DNA of 64,000 nucleotides from Pseudoscleropodium purum (Eukaryota > Streptophyta > Bryopsida > Hypnales > Brachytheciaceae). Positions 1 through 13,875 of this stretch are shown here, piece by piece; position 1 is the stretch's first letter, and every line of letters begins with the position of its first letter. Where the stretch lies: contig OZ017797.1 in the NCBI GenBank assembly GCA_963969395.1, forward strand, positions 19,964,001-20,028,000, written 5' to 3'. Under the pieces are notes generated by a model. That model saw only the letters and a program-made list of their open reading frames with translations. It was not told the origin of the DNA and made no database searches. The translations under genes were made by a program, and so were the position numbers.

Positions 1-1303
1 GATGGGATTTCTTGGGAAGCAGCTTAGAGGTGACCAGCGTCGTGTTTTTTGAAGTTTCAGGTCGCATAGTTGGGGTTTGTCCCACAACTTCAGGAATAAC
101 AGCTGCCAATATTCTTTCCAATGCTTCAACATCTTTTTGGTTGACTTCTGCGCATCTCGTCACTTCTTGGTGCGGTTCTTGAAATTATGCTTCATACCAT
201 TCGTCTCAATGTCCGGGAAGAACCGGCAGTTAGTTCATTGTTAGCCAGTGCCTTTGGGAAAATAACCGGTTGGAGTGTGAAAATGGAGGATGGAAAACCG
301 GACAAAACATTGGTAGGACTAGCAACCTATTGGTGTGCAAAAATAATTGGGGGCTATTTAGCCACTACTTTTATGAAATTGTCGGATCTTAGTCGCTTCC
401 AATTTAGAATTCAAGGCTAATACCCGGATTACTAGAGGTGGGTATCTTCTTGGACAAGGTGGACACTACTTTTTAAACTGACTTTCAAGATGTATACAAA
501 GATTGAGGCTTTGTTTAGTATTTGAATCTTTCTTATTGTAGAGGTGGCTTGGTGGTAGAGCAAGAGTATTATATAGTTTTTGGAATAATCATGAAGAAGT
601 TGTCAAGTTTTTTGTAGGAACTAAATTTTTTGAAAATGAAGATTTTCATTGATTCTTTGTGGTATTACAAATTGATATATTTATTTGTGCTCATCACTTA
701 GAATTGTTATAGTTATTTAGTTGTATTTAGGGTTGTTTGGCACCATTATTAGTTGCTTGCTTACCACACTACAATCAATGATGATGTTTGAGGGTTGATA
801 TCAAAGTTGGGTTTTAGCATCGTGACAAATAACATCAATGATATGCAAGTTTTACAAGTAATTTGTGCAAAATTTGCATATCAATATTCAAGCTATATTG
901 AATCAAGTTATTGCATCAATCAAGAAATCTTACTCATTGACATCAAGTTGCAAATACTTTGATCAATGAAGAGTTGATAAATTTGAGACATGTGAGAACA
1001 ATACATACTTAAATGACAATTGCAATAGTTTTGAACCTAATTGCCATGAAAAATAGAATATTTCCAACTTATATGGAGGATGTATTGCAACCTTTATAAA
1101 TTTGAAGTTGAAGGAAATTGGCCGGTGAGAATTTGATACTAGAGTAAATGAGCCAGAAGATTTTGATAAGGAGAGGATGCAACCGGTGCCTCTAGGAAAA
1201 AAACCCGGTCCCTTTATAAAGAGGAGGAAAATTAGCGGGGCAACTCCAAAAACTTCCCGAACGCTGATTCATCTGTTCTTTATTTTGCTCTCTCTCCACG
1301 CAG
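1..1303. other. upstream/intronic stretch before the first visible aconitase exon
   Basis: No recognised exon or gene. The last ~25 bases form a pyrimidine-rich acceptor (tctctctccacgcag) in front of the first aconitase exon, so at least the right part is probably the intron preceding it. An ORF at 187-420 matches no family I know. The missing N-terminal aconitase exon (the segment ending near LPALNDPRID in plant homologues) was looked for and not found here, so it should lie before base 1. Around 1090-1230 two short TATAAA-like motifs sit in unique-looking sequence; they could belong to an old LTR, which is a guess. Confidence 0.5.
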
Positions 1304-4300
1304 ATACTTTGCCGTACTCGATAAGGATTCTCTTGGAGTCTGCAATTCGCAACTGCGACGGTTTTCAGGTCTTGAAGGAGGATGTGGAAAAAATCGTTGA
1401 CTGGGAGAAAACATCTCCAAAGCAAGTGGAAATTCCGTTCAAGCCTGCCAGGGTGATTTTACAGGTCTGTAGATATTCTGGCTGATCATCTACTCTTTGT
1501 ATCTATTGGTCAATTTTGTGTGATTGAGCAGGGTACTGATAACTCTGGGAAATTCAATGTTCATCGTCATGTCGAGATTTTCTATTGCGAGTCCCCCATT
1601 TACGAGAGCTCTCAATGCTCATCATTTTTAACGGACATTTGAAGACTTACTTAAATATCGACACCTTGTGATTTGAGTTATTCTAATCTGAAGTGAAAGC
1701 TTACATATCTTGATTATCATAACATCTCTGTCAAAGTACAATACTGATTCAGCGTCGGGTGATGTATTATCAGGACTTCACAGGGGTACCATGTGTTGTT
1801 GATCTAGCAGCAATGCGGGATGCGATTAAACGTTTGGGTGGTGACCCGAACAAAATTAATCCTCTGGTAAGTGTAATCCTCAGGTTTCCAAATTCGTTCC
1901 AAAGGTTGGCGTTTTGTTAACCATCAGTATTGTGCTGGATTGAAAGTGGTCCCTTCAGAGGTGTTGAAAGTGAGGTACATGCAATTATCTATGGTTATGA
2001 AGAAAGATCGAGGAACTCAGTCTCATCAGAATCTTAACTTGTTCACCTGTTTAGCATCCTTGGCATGCATTACGTGTCTTCTGCATCACCCCCCCACCCC
2101 CAAGTGTGCCTGCGAAGAAACTCACCGGTTGATGAGATGCAGGTGCCAGTGGACTTGGTGATCGATCATTCGGTGCAGGTTGATGTTGCCCGCTCTGCAA
2201 ATGCACTGCAGTCAAACATGGAATTGGAGTTCAGTCGTAACAAAGAACGTTTCACTTTCTTAAAATGGGGATCGACCGCTTTCAAGAACATGCTTGTAGT
2301 TCCCCCCGGGTCTGGTATTGTCCATCAGGTTGGATTCTGATAGTCATGTCCAAAGAGTCTGACGATTCATAATTTCAAACTATCAGCAAGAATCTGCCAT
2401 GTTGGTACTTTTCTACATTTAAAAAAAAGATAAAATTTGCACTGCTTTTCTCATGTAGCATCAGCTTTGGCCACATTGTTACATTCTTTTTCTTTGTTGG
2501 AGCAATCGAAATTAGTTCCTTGCAACACTAGCATTGAACAACCTTCTCTTGAAATGCTTGCAGGTGAATCTCGAGTATCTTGGTAGAGTTGTCTTCAACA
2601 GTGGGGGTTATCTATACCCAGACAGTCTCGTGGGAACAGATTCTCATACCACGATGATTGACGGTCTCGGTGTTGCTGGTTGGGGGGTTGGAGGCATCGA
2701 AGCTGAAGCAGTGATGCTTGGTCAGGTACGACCCTTACGGGTAATTCCTTTAATTTGGTGAGTACTCAGAGAGTGCGACTATGCGCAATACATCTGTGGC
2801 AGTCACTGTTATGCATTATTAAATAGAGATCATTGTGGAGTAAGATATTTTCTTTCGGAATGCACCTGCTCCCCGTGTATGAGTAAATTGTTGACATGTA
2901 CGGGTCTGGAATCTGCTGCAGCCAATGAGCATGGTTTTGCCATTAGTGGTAGGCTTTAAGTTAACCGGAAAGATGAAAAGTGGAGTCACAGCCACGGATC
3001 TGGTGCTGACAGTAACTCAGATACTGCGAAAGCACGGGGTTGTTGGAAAATTCGTGGAATTTTATGGTTAGTGGCGATAACTTCACTATTCTTCAACAAA
3101 TATTGGAAACGAAAACTCCTCTGTTCACAATGCCTGTGCATGACACTTTTGTTGGATGATTTTAATTGCAAGTGACAAATTTTCTGGTTAGATAAATAAT
3201 TTCGCGATCACCTGCTGCTTGCGCGCAGGTAAAGGTATGGCAGAGTTGTCATTGGCAGACCGGGCGACAATTGCAAACATGTCTCCTGAGTATGGAGCCA
3301 CTATGGGATTTTTCCCTGTTGACAAAGTCACACTAGATTACTTGAGGTTGACTGGTCGTGATGATAAGAGAGTATGTTATCGTTTTCATCTGCGTCAGTA
3401 TGTTATCATCTCATTTTGGGTATAGAGGATACTTATCATTTAAATTTGGAGAATAATTCAAGTGGTTCTTATGCCAAGATCCTAGAGGACGTAAGTTTTA
3501 GTGCTTGTTAATGTAAATTTGTTTGCAAAATTTCACCGGAGCACCTACGTTTGCGCATGCATTTCTGCTTCATTTTGAAATAAAAAAATATGACTTTGAC
3601 GAACCTTCTGCTCGATTGCTTAAATTTTTACTTTACTATCGACAGGTGAAAGAGATTGAAGGATACTTGCGGGCAAATAACATGTTTATTGACCACAGCA
3701 AGGTACCATTTGCAAAGCATGCGCTCTTTAATTTGCGTGCATTCGTCGAAACCTACAGAAATATCCTCATCATGCTTTAGATCATGCACCAGTCTCAACG
3801 AAGTCATTTCTACGAGAACTGAAAAATTATTCGTCATTATAATTATTATGCTGTTTTTTTATGCTATTTCGAAGTAATTCATTGAGTATTTTGGTGTTTA
3901 GCCTCAAAAAGACATTAAATACTCATCGTATTTGGAGTTGGATCTGAACACTGTTGAAGCATGCATTTCTGGGCCTAAGCGGTACGTCTTTTATGAAGAT
4001 AAAGGCTAATAAAACAATCCTGCAGAATTCATCTAAATGAGTCTCACCGATTTGAAGTTGTTGCTTTCCGACTTCAGGAAGTCTCGAAGTCTGTCTAACC
4101 ATAGTATTTACCTTGTGCAGCCCTCACGACAGAGTTAATATTAAAGACATGAAGAAGGATTGGCAAGATTGTTTGAACAACAAGGTTGGATTCAAGGTAA
4201 CTACCGAAAACAGAATCAGCAGCTTCTTCCTTTCCAAGCAAGTCGTTTCGCCAAGTTCTGAAACTCTGCTCTTCAAGAAACATTTAACTGCCGAGTAATG

Positions 4301-7300
4301 AGTCCCTGAAAGGAATTCTGTTTAATACTAAATGCTTTCAATTTTATTGCCATCCAGGGATTTGCAATTCCTAAAGATAAACAGAATAAGGTAGCAAAAT
4401 TCACTTTTGAAGGCAAGCCGGCAGAATTGAGACACGGCAGTGTGGTCATTGCTGCAATTACAAGTTGCACCAATACGTCCAATCCTAGTGTAATGCTGGG
4501 GGCTGGGCTTGTAGCCAAAAAGGCATCTGAGCGGGGATTGACGGTGAGTTCTCTTGCGAAATTGAAATATTTCATTAGAAGAATGTCAGGACACTATTAA
4601 CGCCGATGCTACTCCAGAAACCTTCCTTTAGAATATCATTCGTCCTTCCCATGCAGTGACATTTTTTGCCAAGTATGCCTGATATGCATTTTGACTGACA
4701 GGTGAAGCCTTGGGTGAAAACCAGTTTAGCACCGGGCTCTGGAGTGGTAACCCTGTACCTAGCAAAAAGGTAACTTCGCATCCACTGGGTTTCTCCACTC
4801 ACTTCGGAGCAAACGCTTCAGCGCCTTTTGTCTCTCGATTTCCTCGTTATTTTCAACCTAGTTCAATCATGACAAGTTTAAGTTTTCTTGTATCATTGCT
4901 TATTTTCCATTGAAAGCCCTATTTCGTTCTGCATGTTCTGAGCTGGATTAATCTTTAGTTATCAGTTACCTAAGCAATCCATGTGGTGCCCACTCTTGTA
5001 GTAATGTACTTCTGGATATTGACGCAGTGGTCTAACGAAGTACATGGACGAGCAAGGGTTTAGTGTAGTGGGTTACGGCTGCACCACGTGCATAGGCAAT
5101 TCTGGCGAGCTTCATGAAGATGTTTCCAAGACGATTTCAGAAAACGGTAACTTTTCCAACCATTTCTTGATATGCGCGCAAAATAGATATAAGAAATACG
5201 TGAATAAAATGACATGGACCATCTGTGTCTTGAATTATTCAGCTTGCAGGTCGTACTGGCGGCAGTTGTAATAGAAAATTATGAGCAGTTTGTACCCGTT
5301 GGTGTAGTCAGTGCAGGGTAACGAAATTTGTTTTGAGTTGTTTGTAGACATTGTGGCGGCAGCAGTACTCTCGGGAAATCGAAACTTTGAGGGTCGAGTG
5401 CATCCCTTGACGCGTGCCAATTATCTGGCATCACCTCCTCTGGTGGTTGCTTATGCATTAGCTGGAACGGTAGGTGGCAGTCATAATCAATTTCGCTGCA
5501 GTTCCATCTCTAATAATTTCGAAATCCTCATGTAGGTCTTAGCTTGATTGACAGAGTACATATCTGTAACAATAGTTTTGTTATCTTCGGGCTTCTTCCA
5601 TCAGGTGAATATTGACTTTGCTAAGGAGCCTATTGGAAAAGGAAAAGGTGGAAAGGATGTATTCATGAAGGACATCTGGCCTTCAAATGACGAGATTGCA
5701 AAGGTGCAGTTATGCCGTGGACTTCAGCATCATTTTTGTATACTTAAGGATAAATAGCTAGCAGCTCATAGTAGAGTACTTCTAGTCCTTTGGATGCTTT
5801 CTTGTGTGGAATGGCCATTTCAAATGAACACCCAGTTGGACTGTGCAGGTTGTTCAACAATCCGTGCTTCCAGATATGTTCAAATCCACATACCAGGCTA
5901 TCACGAAGGGAAATAAGATGTGGAATGACCTACCTTCTCCTTCAGGTTCTCAGTACGCTTGGGACCCCAAATCAACTTATATCCACGAACCACCCTTCTT
6001 TCAGAACATGCCCAAAAGTCCTCCTGGTGGGAAGCCTGTGAAAGATGCTTACTGCCTTCTAAATTTTGGAGACAGTATCACAACGGACCATATCTCCCCA
6101 GCTGGTAACATTAACAAGGATAGTCCAGCTGCTAAATTTCTCATGGATAGGGGAGTACAACGCAAGGATTTCAACTCTTACGGAAGTAGACGTGGCAATG
6201 ATGAAATTATGGCAAGAGGAACCTTTGCCAACATCCGCATCGTCAACAAATTTTTGGAAGGGGAAGTTGGTCCGAAAACAATACATGTTCCCTCCAAAGA
6301 AAAGCTTTTCATTTTTGACGCAGCAAAGGTATGAGATGATTGTTGAAAGAATGACTCACTTCGGTCCATTCTTGCTCTTCTAAACAAGCGGAAGTATTTT
6401 GTATCATTCGTTGAGCATACTTCTAACACACTTGGAGTGTTCAAACCATCACAACCATATGTGTCTTGTTTTGTAGAAATATAAAGATGCCGGTCAAGAT
6501 ACGATTATTTTGGCAGGAGCAGAGTACGGGAGTGGTAGTTCACGTGATTGGGCTGCAAAGGGCCCCTACCTGCAGGTTTGCAATCTCTTAGTTTGTGTTC
6601 CTACTTCATTATATCCATCATAATTTCTAAGATTTTTTAACCAGCATGAGGTCAGTCACAATTTTTACTTTGAATTGTCTGCTTCTCGTATTCTCGTCTT
6701 CTCTTTTCTCTTTTCTATGTATTTTTCTATCGTTTTCCATTGAGGGTATGAATAAGAATCATAGATGTATACCCACATAAAAAGGTGTAGTAGAAGACGA
6801 GAATCATTACTGACGTCAACTTCCACTTTGAATGAACAGGGAGTTAAGGCAGTCATATCAAAAAGTTTTGAGCGCATTCATCGCAGTAACCTCGTAGGAA
6901 TGGGTCTCATTCCGCTTTGTTTTAAGCAAGGAGAGGATGCTGACTCATTGGGTTTGACTGGTTTTGAGAAGTACACAATTGAAATGCCAACTGACATGAA
7001 GAAAATCAAGCCTGGAATGGATGTCAACGTAAAGACCGATAACGGAAAGTCTTTCAAGTGTACTCTTCGATTTGATACCCAAGTAAGTTGCACCTCTCTC
7101 GCAGGTGATGGCGGTTAAACCTTTCAAGTCAAATCGCACACACAGACTCTTTTGAACCTTCGAAAATTCCTTCAATTACTACAGCGATAACACAATCATC
7201 AAAGACTGCACATTGAGTTGAATTTGTAATAATTTTCCATCGCTTTCATACTGTGAATTAATTCCTCTGTATCGTGCTCAAAATTAAGTTATCATTCTTT

Positions 7301-7536
7301 GAGCTACAAGAATCGGCAGTGAAGTCACCTTTCATGCCTGAATTCTTGAGATAGCTATCTTTGACCAGGTATAGTAGAATATTTACCTGAACGAGCGCTG
7401 CAGTTTGCGCATGCTTAGTTTGGTAAACTTCTTCCTTTGACCTTTGTGCCCTTTTCGCACTTGGCAGGTCGAACTTACTTACTATCAGCACGGCGGTATT
7501 CTGCACTATGTGCTACGACAGCTTGCGGCAAAGTAG
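1304..7536 (+). CDS. ACO: aconitate hydratase (aconitase), 5'-incomplete, 18 exons visible
   Basis: Converts citrate to isocitrate through cis-aconitate in the TCA and glyoxylate cycles; plant isoforms act in mitochondria and cytosol. Exons: 1304-1464, 1774-1866, 2143-2328, 2564-2725, 2922-3066, 3229-3371, 3646-3702, 3902-3981, 4121-4196, 4358-4543, 4702-4769, 5028-5146, 5348-5469, 5605-5703, 5849-6328, 6477-6575, 6840-7082, 7468-7536. Phases join cleanly with GT-AG borders and give about 862 residues from [16 protein letters not shown] to VLRQLAAK and a TAG stop. That equals the length from the same point in Arabidopsis aconitase, so only ~35-40 N-terminal residues (plus any transit peptide) are missing. 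Iron-sulphur ligands are visible: the Cys in [10 protein letters not shown] (exon 10) and the two in [12 protein letters not shown] (exon 12). Swivel-domain motifs [13 protein letters not shown] and [13 protein letters not shown] are intact. No frameshift or premature stop, so it looks functional. Cytosolic versus mitochondrial targeting cannot be judged. Confidence 0.96.
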
Positions 7537-9110
7537 ACTTGTTCTTGAGTTTGGGCTGGCTTGTGCCAGTTTAGCCTCCAACTGAGCCATCGCATTGGGA
7601 AGTTCAGTTTCTATAATTCTGTCGTCAGCAAGCTCCCTGCTTCAGCACACTCAGTTTTCATTTACTTAAAAGTGTACAGAGCTGACTGATTGAAGGATTA
7701 ACTCTACAGGTACATGCACTAATTTATGTGATTCGCAAGCGGTTGTCTCTGCTGGTGCATTGTGAGAGACTTGTACGAAGTCTTACATATTGATTCTTAC
7801 GTCCATCACAGAATTGGACTTAGTTAAAGTTGTAATGCTACTTCGCGGTGCTGACTTTGCGTCTACAAGTACATGGGCTAATGTTACCTTGATAAGTGAT
7901 TTGGATAATTAGCCAGGCACTCAATGGGCTAATTCCAATTTCAAGGTTGATGAACAAGTCATTGCTGTTTGAATAGCTACAGAAAGGCAATCGTTCTGGA
8001 AATGCTGCAAGTAGTAGCGGTAATTCTATTCCTAGACTTGGACATTGATCGATCTGCTAAGGACTTTGGTATTGTAAAGTTGTCTCTCTGTGGATTTCTC
8101 TTGGAAACCAGTGAAATTAATTAGCATGCCAAAGTGAAGCACTTCGTGCTCCTATGGCTCTCGGGATGTTTGATAGCTGCATGGTTCATTTGTCCGGTGT
8201 GAATAATTAATGTCAGTTGTACTTCCTCAATTTATGAGTCACCAATTGAGTCATCTTAAATGGGTTCTTATACCGTATGTTAAATTATCTCATACTTTCT
8301 ATTTCCAATGTAGAAAGATGAAAAATAATGATTTATTATTGATCACTGTTGTTCTGTTAGCATCAACAATGGTACAAAAGAAATTTTGAATACTTTTGAA
8401 AGAAATATTACCATGTGACATATGAAACAATTGCAACCAAATTCAGAGCAAAAGCATATGACTATTTCAGTCTTCAAAATCTACTGGCAAATTCATATCA
8501 ATCGCCTAAACTGATTTCTTCACTGAAGTTGTGGGACTTGAAGCATATACACTACTTTCACACAATCATATAGCTTCATAAGGGTCATGATTGGGAAATG
8601 TTATGATCTAAACATGCATTGTAATAATAAAATTGCACACATTAATATTTGTTTTATGCATAGTGTATTAACCAATGTTTAGTACTCTACATAAACCATA
8701 CACAATGTATTCATTAGCTCTAATAAACATCTATGTTATCCTAATTCAATCTCATATTCAACAAACCTTACAGATTTTGCGACTATTAGTCTTTAGAGAA
8801 AATGTATGATAGAAATAGGGAGAATCTACTCTATTGTTGTCCTTGAATACCATTGCTCAAACTATATTGAAGCCTAATAGCAACCAAGTAAAAGCACTAC
8901 AATACATGTATTTTATGTCACCTAAATTACTTGATTTTAAAAGCTATAAATCATTACTCTTGATAAATATTTTTACCACCTATGTTTATAGAGATACTCT
9001 CCTTTGAATAGTATTGATATCTATGCTCTTGAATCTTGATAAAAAAAAATTCATCTTCTATAAAATTTTATGGCCTTGAATAAGTAGTTAGTATGGGTGA
9101 GTCTAAATAC
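7537..9110. other. aconitase 3' UTR side and intergenic
   Basis: Contains the expected 3' UTR after the TAG at 7534-7536, then AT-rich sequence. I see no coding exon, tRNA or clear repeat. Confidence 0.5.
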
Positions 9111-9118
9111 AATTTTTC

Positions 9119-9395
9119 CATGGTTGTCATAATGGGCGAGTTAGGGTCATCGGACCGGACGGACGGACGGTCCGGACGGCTTTAATTTTGTAACTTGTAC
9201 AATTTTGCGGAATGACACGTCACCTCGTCCGCGCCTTGACGATCTCATCCGCGCCCAACATGTTCCTTAATCCACATGGCATCCACGTGGCCTATTTTTC
9301 CGTTATTAGAAAGTCAACTATGTGTTGATTGTATCGGATAGGCGGGACCTCTAACGGACGGGCAAACCGGACGTCCATCCACTATGACAACTATG
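9119..9395 (+). mobile_element. hAT-type MITE, copy 1 (277 bp)
   Basis: A GC-rich island in AT-rich DNA. It starts CATGGTTGTCATAATGG and ends with the inverted version CCACTATGACAACTATG. The flanking 8 bases AATTTTTC are directly repeated at 9111-9118 and 9396-9403, a perfect 8-bp target-site duplication as made by hAT transposases. It has no coding capacity, so it would need a transposase supplied in trans. A second copy lies inverted at 13876-14160. Confidence 0.88.
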
Positions 9396-9403
9396 AATTT
9401 TTC

Positions 9404-12400
9404 AGTGTAATTCAACAAAGTTGAAACAATTGTGTCCCTTTCAATGCAAAGATAAACAAAAATTGCACACTTCTTCTGAAGAAATTTCATTTGTTCTCAC
9501 ACAAAATTAACCTCTAAAGATGTGTGGAATCATTTTGTGATTGTTTCTCATCTTTGCACAACATTTTCAAGCTACAAAGAAAAAAAAATTCAAATTCTTA
9601 TTTTTTAATGGATGGTAAAATAGATTATCTATGAAAAAGTGTATTGACAAAGTAGAATAGCTATTGCCAAATATGTTTTATGAAAAAATAAAATTTCAAA
9701 AGTGTAAATATCATTGTAAAAGTGTTCAATATAAATGTTGAACATGTACTATTCATTTGAAGAAATGTAACTTACAATGTTTTTCAATATCAATCTTTAA
9801 CTATTGTTTTCAAATAAGTGTAGATTAAAGTTTTAGACAATTCTAATAAACTCATATTTTAGAAATATAAATTATATATTTGACAAATCACAAAGTGAAT
9901 CTCTTTGAAATCAATCTAAAGTATATTTGTAGGGTTTTTTCCTAACATTTATCATATAGATAATTTGTATTGATGCATAATATAATTTCTTTTGATGAAA
10001 ACTTCAAAAACAATGTAAGAGATATATTTTTAGTACCTTTAAATTTTTTCTAAAATACATAGGTCATAAGGGGTTAAAACCAACAACACCCTCCAATACA
10101 ATCACTTAAAACAAAAATACAATAAACTCCTAGCTCCTCAAAAGTAGTTGCATAAGGGTCTTGCCTCGTACATAACCACATAAAAATAAGGTGTTTCTTT
10201 TCTACACTACCATAGAATAAGGTTGTTGGGCTAATCAATAAATAGTTTTGGTTGCCACCTCCACTACTTATACAATTTTTCAACAAGCTTTACATTTTTT
10301 ACATTTTTTTTTAAACTTAATAAACTACTAGAAATTTATCATGTCTTAATAAATTAGAATTAATAGTGGACAATTCAAAAAATTATCAATTAAAAAAGAA
10401 AATATATCCTCCCAAACTTGATTGCAAGGGATAGGATAGTGGCTATCAAATTCAAAGACCTATCTTGATCATCTATTGGTTTAGCATTCCTAAACCATCA
10501 ACTCTTCTACAATTTAGTAAAATATAGATTTTCAACAATAGTGGTAAACTCCTTATGAATATTAGTGACTTATTTTTTTTACAACTTGGTGGTATTATTA
10601 GATTAATAAAATGCATTTGAATTTTTCACATAGAACATTTTCATTTGATTTAAGCTCCAATTTTTTTCAAATGGGTGTTGAATACTCAATAGGGTAATTG
10701 CGAAAAATACTAACAACATTTTTGTTCCTAGTCTTCAAGTAGAGAACAATAGATTTGGGCCAATAATTTTTACATTATTCTTCAAAAATTCAAAATTTCT
10801 AAGTAAAGAACATAATACTAAACTACTCATTGAGTGTTTTTTTCATAATTATTTTACAAATAATTTTATATTAATAAATGTATTTCATAATCAAACTACT
10901 ATCTATGGTTTATAATTTGGAAGTTGAGTAATAATACTTTAGGCCTACTTTAAGAAAATGTAGAGCTGAAAATGAAGATATCTACTTGAAAATTTATACA
11001 AAACTAACCCATAGATTTTTTAAATAAAAAAACTCTATTTTGAACTTGTCTTTAATTCTAGTGTACTTTCTATCAATAGGATAGTTGCAAGAAAGGGTGT
11101 CCGTATTTTGTAGCATTTTGCTTAAAACAAACTTTTTGCGATGTAGTACTATGAGTACTACAGAATAGAACAATAACTGTTGATCAAAAAAATCGATGGC
11201 TAAGAGTACTATTTTGGATACTATGAGTACTTGTAAGTATTGAAATATTACTATTTGTAAAAAAAAGTAGATTGTCACAAAAAATGGATACAATGAGGTA
11301 TAAATTATAATAAATAAAAAATCATGATGAAAAAAAAATCTAAAAATTGTCCATTTGTAAGGACTTGATGGTAATCAAAATTCATCAAAAAAATAAAGCC
11401 AAAACTATCTTCATCGTTTAGAAGTGCGCGTGTAAGGGCTCCTTGCTTGCATGCATGTGGATGCCATAAATTAATGTGTTTTTTTGGTGGGCATATGTCT
11501 CTCTAGTGTGGGAATATGCTACTAAAATTTCATCCCTACATCATTAAATATGGATACTCCACAATACTAAAAAATCCTAAATCGCAAAGTGTGACAAATT
11601 AGCTAAATTGGAAATTTATTATAAAATTTTTTTTTGAGATTTTTGAAGAATAATAATTCTCTTTATAAACAAGTTGGTCATCTTCAATAAAAATTCAAGT
11701 ACATCGGTTTCATTCTCCAAATATTGTGGCCAAACTAAACTCTGCAACTCAAAGTGTGACAAAAAATAGGACTACCTTTTCTTGCAACTACCCAATACTA
11801 ACAATGGTTATATTAGTACAATGATTTCTATAATAATTATTTTCAAGATATAATAATGGATTTCGAAAGGTAGAAAAATAGACAATTTTAAGTTATTATT
11901 AATTTTTAAATACAAACATCAAAATATCAATTTTCTTGAAATTTTCTATCAAATGATTCATCTTTTATCATTTGACTTAAATTAAAATTTGAAAAAATGG
12001 TATTTGACTATTATCATTTGATAAAATCATTTTGACTTAAATTATTTGGTAAAATAATTGTTTTAGTGTTCTACTGATTTTTCATGTTTTATTTAATATT
12101 ATTCAAAATTCAAAATTTCATTTGGCATAAAATTAAGAAGTTTATGGGTATTATGTAATTAGAGTCAATGATTAAAAATACTTAAAAATCTCTGATTAAA
12201 ATTGTAATTGTAATATATTTTCAGAAAATGATCTTTTGCTAAATAAATTTATTCAAAAATTTAAAAACTTGATGTAAGTGTAATGTACATAATACATTCT
12301 ATATCATTATTACTTTTGTCATTGTTTCAAACAACATTGGATCATTATGTACTCTTGAAGAGTTTTTCTTTACCTTAAAAAAATGTTCAAACAATTAAAG

Positions 12401-12552
12401 TGTGAAGTCCTGCAACTTATACCCATGTTTTTTTTCTATTATTCATGTATTTAATTATTCAATCCATTCATAAGACCTTGAAATGGAGATAAGCTATTAT
12501 CCTTTTGGGAAGTAGAATTAAAATGTGGATTTAGCTATTTCTTTGGATACAA
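9404..12552. other. AT-rich intergenic stretch
   Basis: About 3.1 kb of very AT-rich sequence with many homopolymer runs. Short ORFs here (for example 10074-10286 and 10994-11293 on the minus strand) show no family resemblance and are expected by chance. A weak TTAA-bounded candidate is listed under rejected items. Confidence 0.4.
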
Positions 12553-12554
12553 TA

Positions 12555-12943
12555 GCCAACCCATTTTTTATCAACCCTCCATTCTTGTGATATAGACTAT
12601 TCTCATTCTAATTAGTAGGAGATGAGTAATGATTAAATATGGCACATTTTCCAACATAGTTGTGGTGCATTGCTATTGGCTACAAGACTTACAATATTGC
12701 AACCACCCCTAGGTTGATTTTGCAATCAACCTATGGTCAGAAATAGAAAGGTCTATATCACCATTATAGGTCAAAGAGAATCTTCCACTAAAAAATTTGT
12801 AGTAATTATGTTTTATGTAATAAAATTTTGGAAAAATACAAAATCCTTCCAAATTCTATTTTTGTGCATGGGAAAATTTATGAATTTAAAAAGCCCACAT
12901 TTCAAATATCCATAATTGCTTAAGTGATTGGAAATGGGTTGGC
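12555..12943 (+). mobile_element. TA-flanked MITE family 2, copy A (389 bp)
   Basis: Begins GCCAACCCATTTTTT and ends AAATGGGTTGGC, an inverted repeat, with TA on both sides (12553-12554 and 12944-12945), as left by Tc1/mariner (Stowaway-like) insertion. It contains an internal palindrome near 12713 (AGGTTGATT...AATCAACC). Related copies lie at 24681-25133 and 58611-58986. Non-coding. Confidence 0.72.
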
Positions 12944-12945
12944 TA

Positions 12946-13867
12946 CCTTAAATGAACTTGCAATGAATTTGTCATTTATCCTATACAACTTTTTAAACAA
13001 GTTAGTATATTGAAGGAGGTTAAGTAAGTCTACATTAAGATTCTACATTTCTACTTATTCTATATTTCTACTTAGTAAGTATATATTTCAATTTCGCCTA
13101 TTTAAAAGTGATGGATTTCCACTAACATATCATTTACATGGACATGAATTACTATCTAAATTCAAATTTTATAACTTAAATTTGAATAATTGTGAATGAT
13201 ATGTTTAATCCCTAAACACTTCAAAGTCCATATTTGGGATGATGAACAAAGTGCTTCAAAGCAATGTTTTATCTAGTCAAAACCCTTCTTGCTCATTAAA
13301 AAATAATGCTTGAATCTTTAAGAAATAAACTCTCTTTGAAAACCAATTTGATGAAGATAAGGTATTCAGCATTCTTGTACTGTAAATTCAAAGATATATA
13401 TAAGAAAAATATAAAGAACTTCAGCAATAAATATTTATTATTGGTAAGAGCATCTTCAATCCTATGCCATTGACTGTCCACTGCTATGGACCTATGGTAC
13501 ATGCAATGTTAGTTTGCCTCTTCCTTTTTTGTCAATTCACTTCCCAATGCAAGCACCTCAACCTTGTGATGATACTTGATGCGTAAACCACCTCATGCTT
13601 TCCATTCACTTCTAACTTTCTACTCTCTTATTGGCTTGCTTGGGATGGTATGGTTACATTTTTAAGAGGTTTTGCTAGCTCACTTGGAGGGCAGTCAGGG
13701 CACTAGCTATAAAGAGCCAAAAAAAAATGCCTCACCTGAGCTTACAAATGCCTTTGAAGGTAATGTGGGAGGTGCTATTAGCATTGGGGTAAGTTTTTTT
13801 AACCATGCTGGGCTTGCCATTGCTGTACCTTGACTGCCTTCATGAAGTGCGAACTGATGATGCTCTC
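12946..13867. other. intergenic stretch
   Basis: AT-rich on the left, with rising GC from about 13.45 kb onward. No gene or repeat recognised. ORFs at 12733-12915 and 13296-13502 are short and unsupported. Confidence 0.4.
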
Positions 13868-13875
13868 AAACAAAG

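Noticed and set aside
541..620. tRNA-like segment (GGTGGCTTGGTGGTAGAGC)
   Set aside because: It resembles a D-arm/A-box, but there is no matching B-box (GGTTCGAATC-type), anticodon arm or acceptor stem downstream.
1090..1260. Possible LTR (TATA-like motifs, GC-richer end)
   Set aside because: No matching second LTR, primer-binding site or polypurine tract was seen; too weak to annotate.
9507..10077. A further TTAA element (CCTCTAAAGATG ... AAGGGG)
   Set aside because: The two ends match over too few bases (CCTCTAAAG versus CCCCTTATG) and the interior lacks family landmarks; TTAA is common in such AT-rich DNA.
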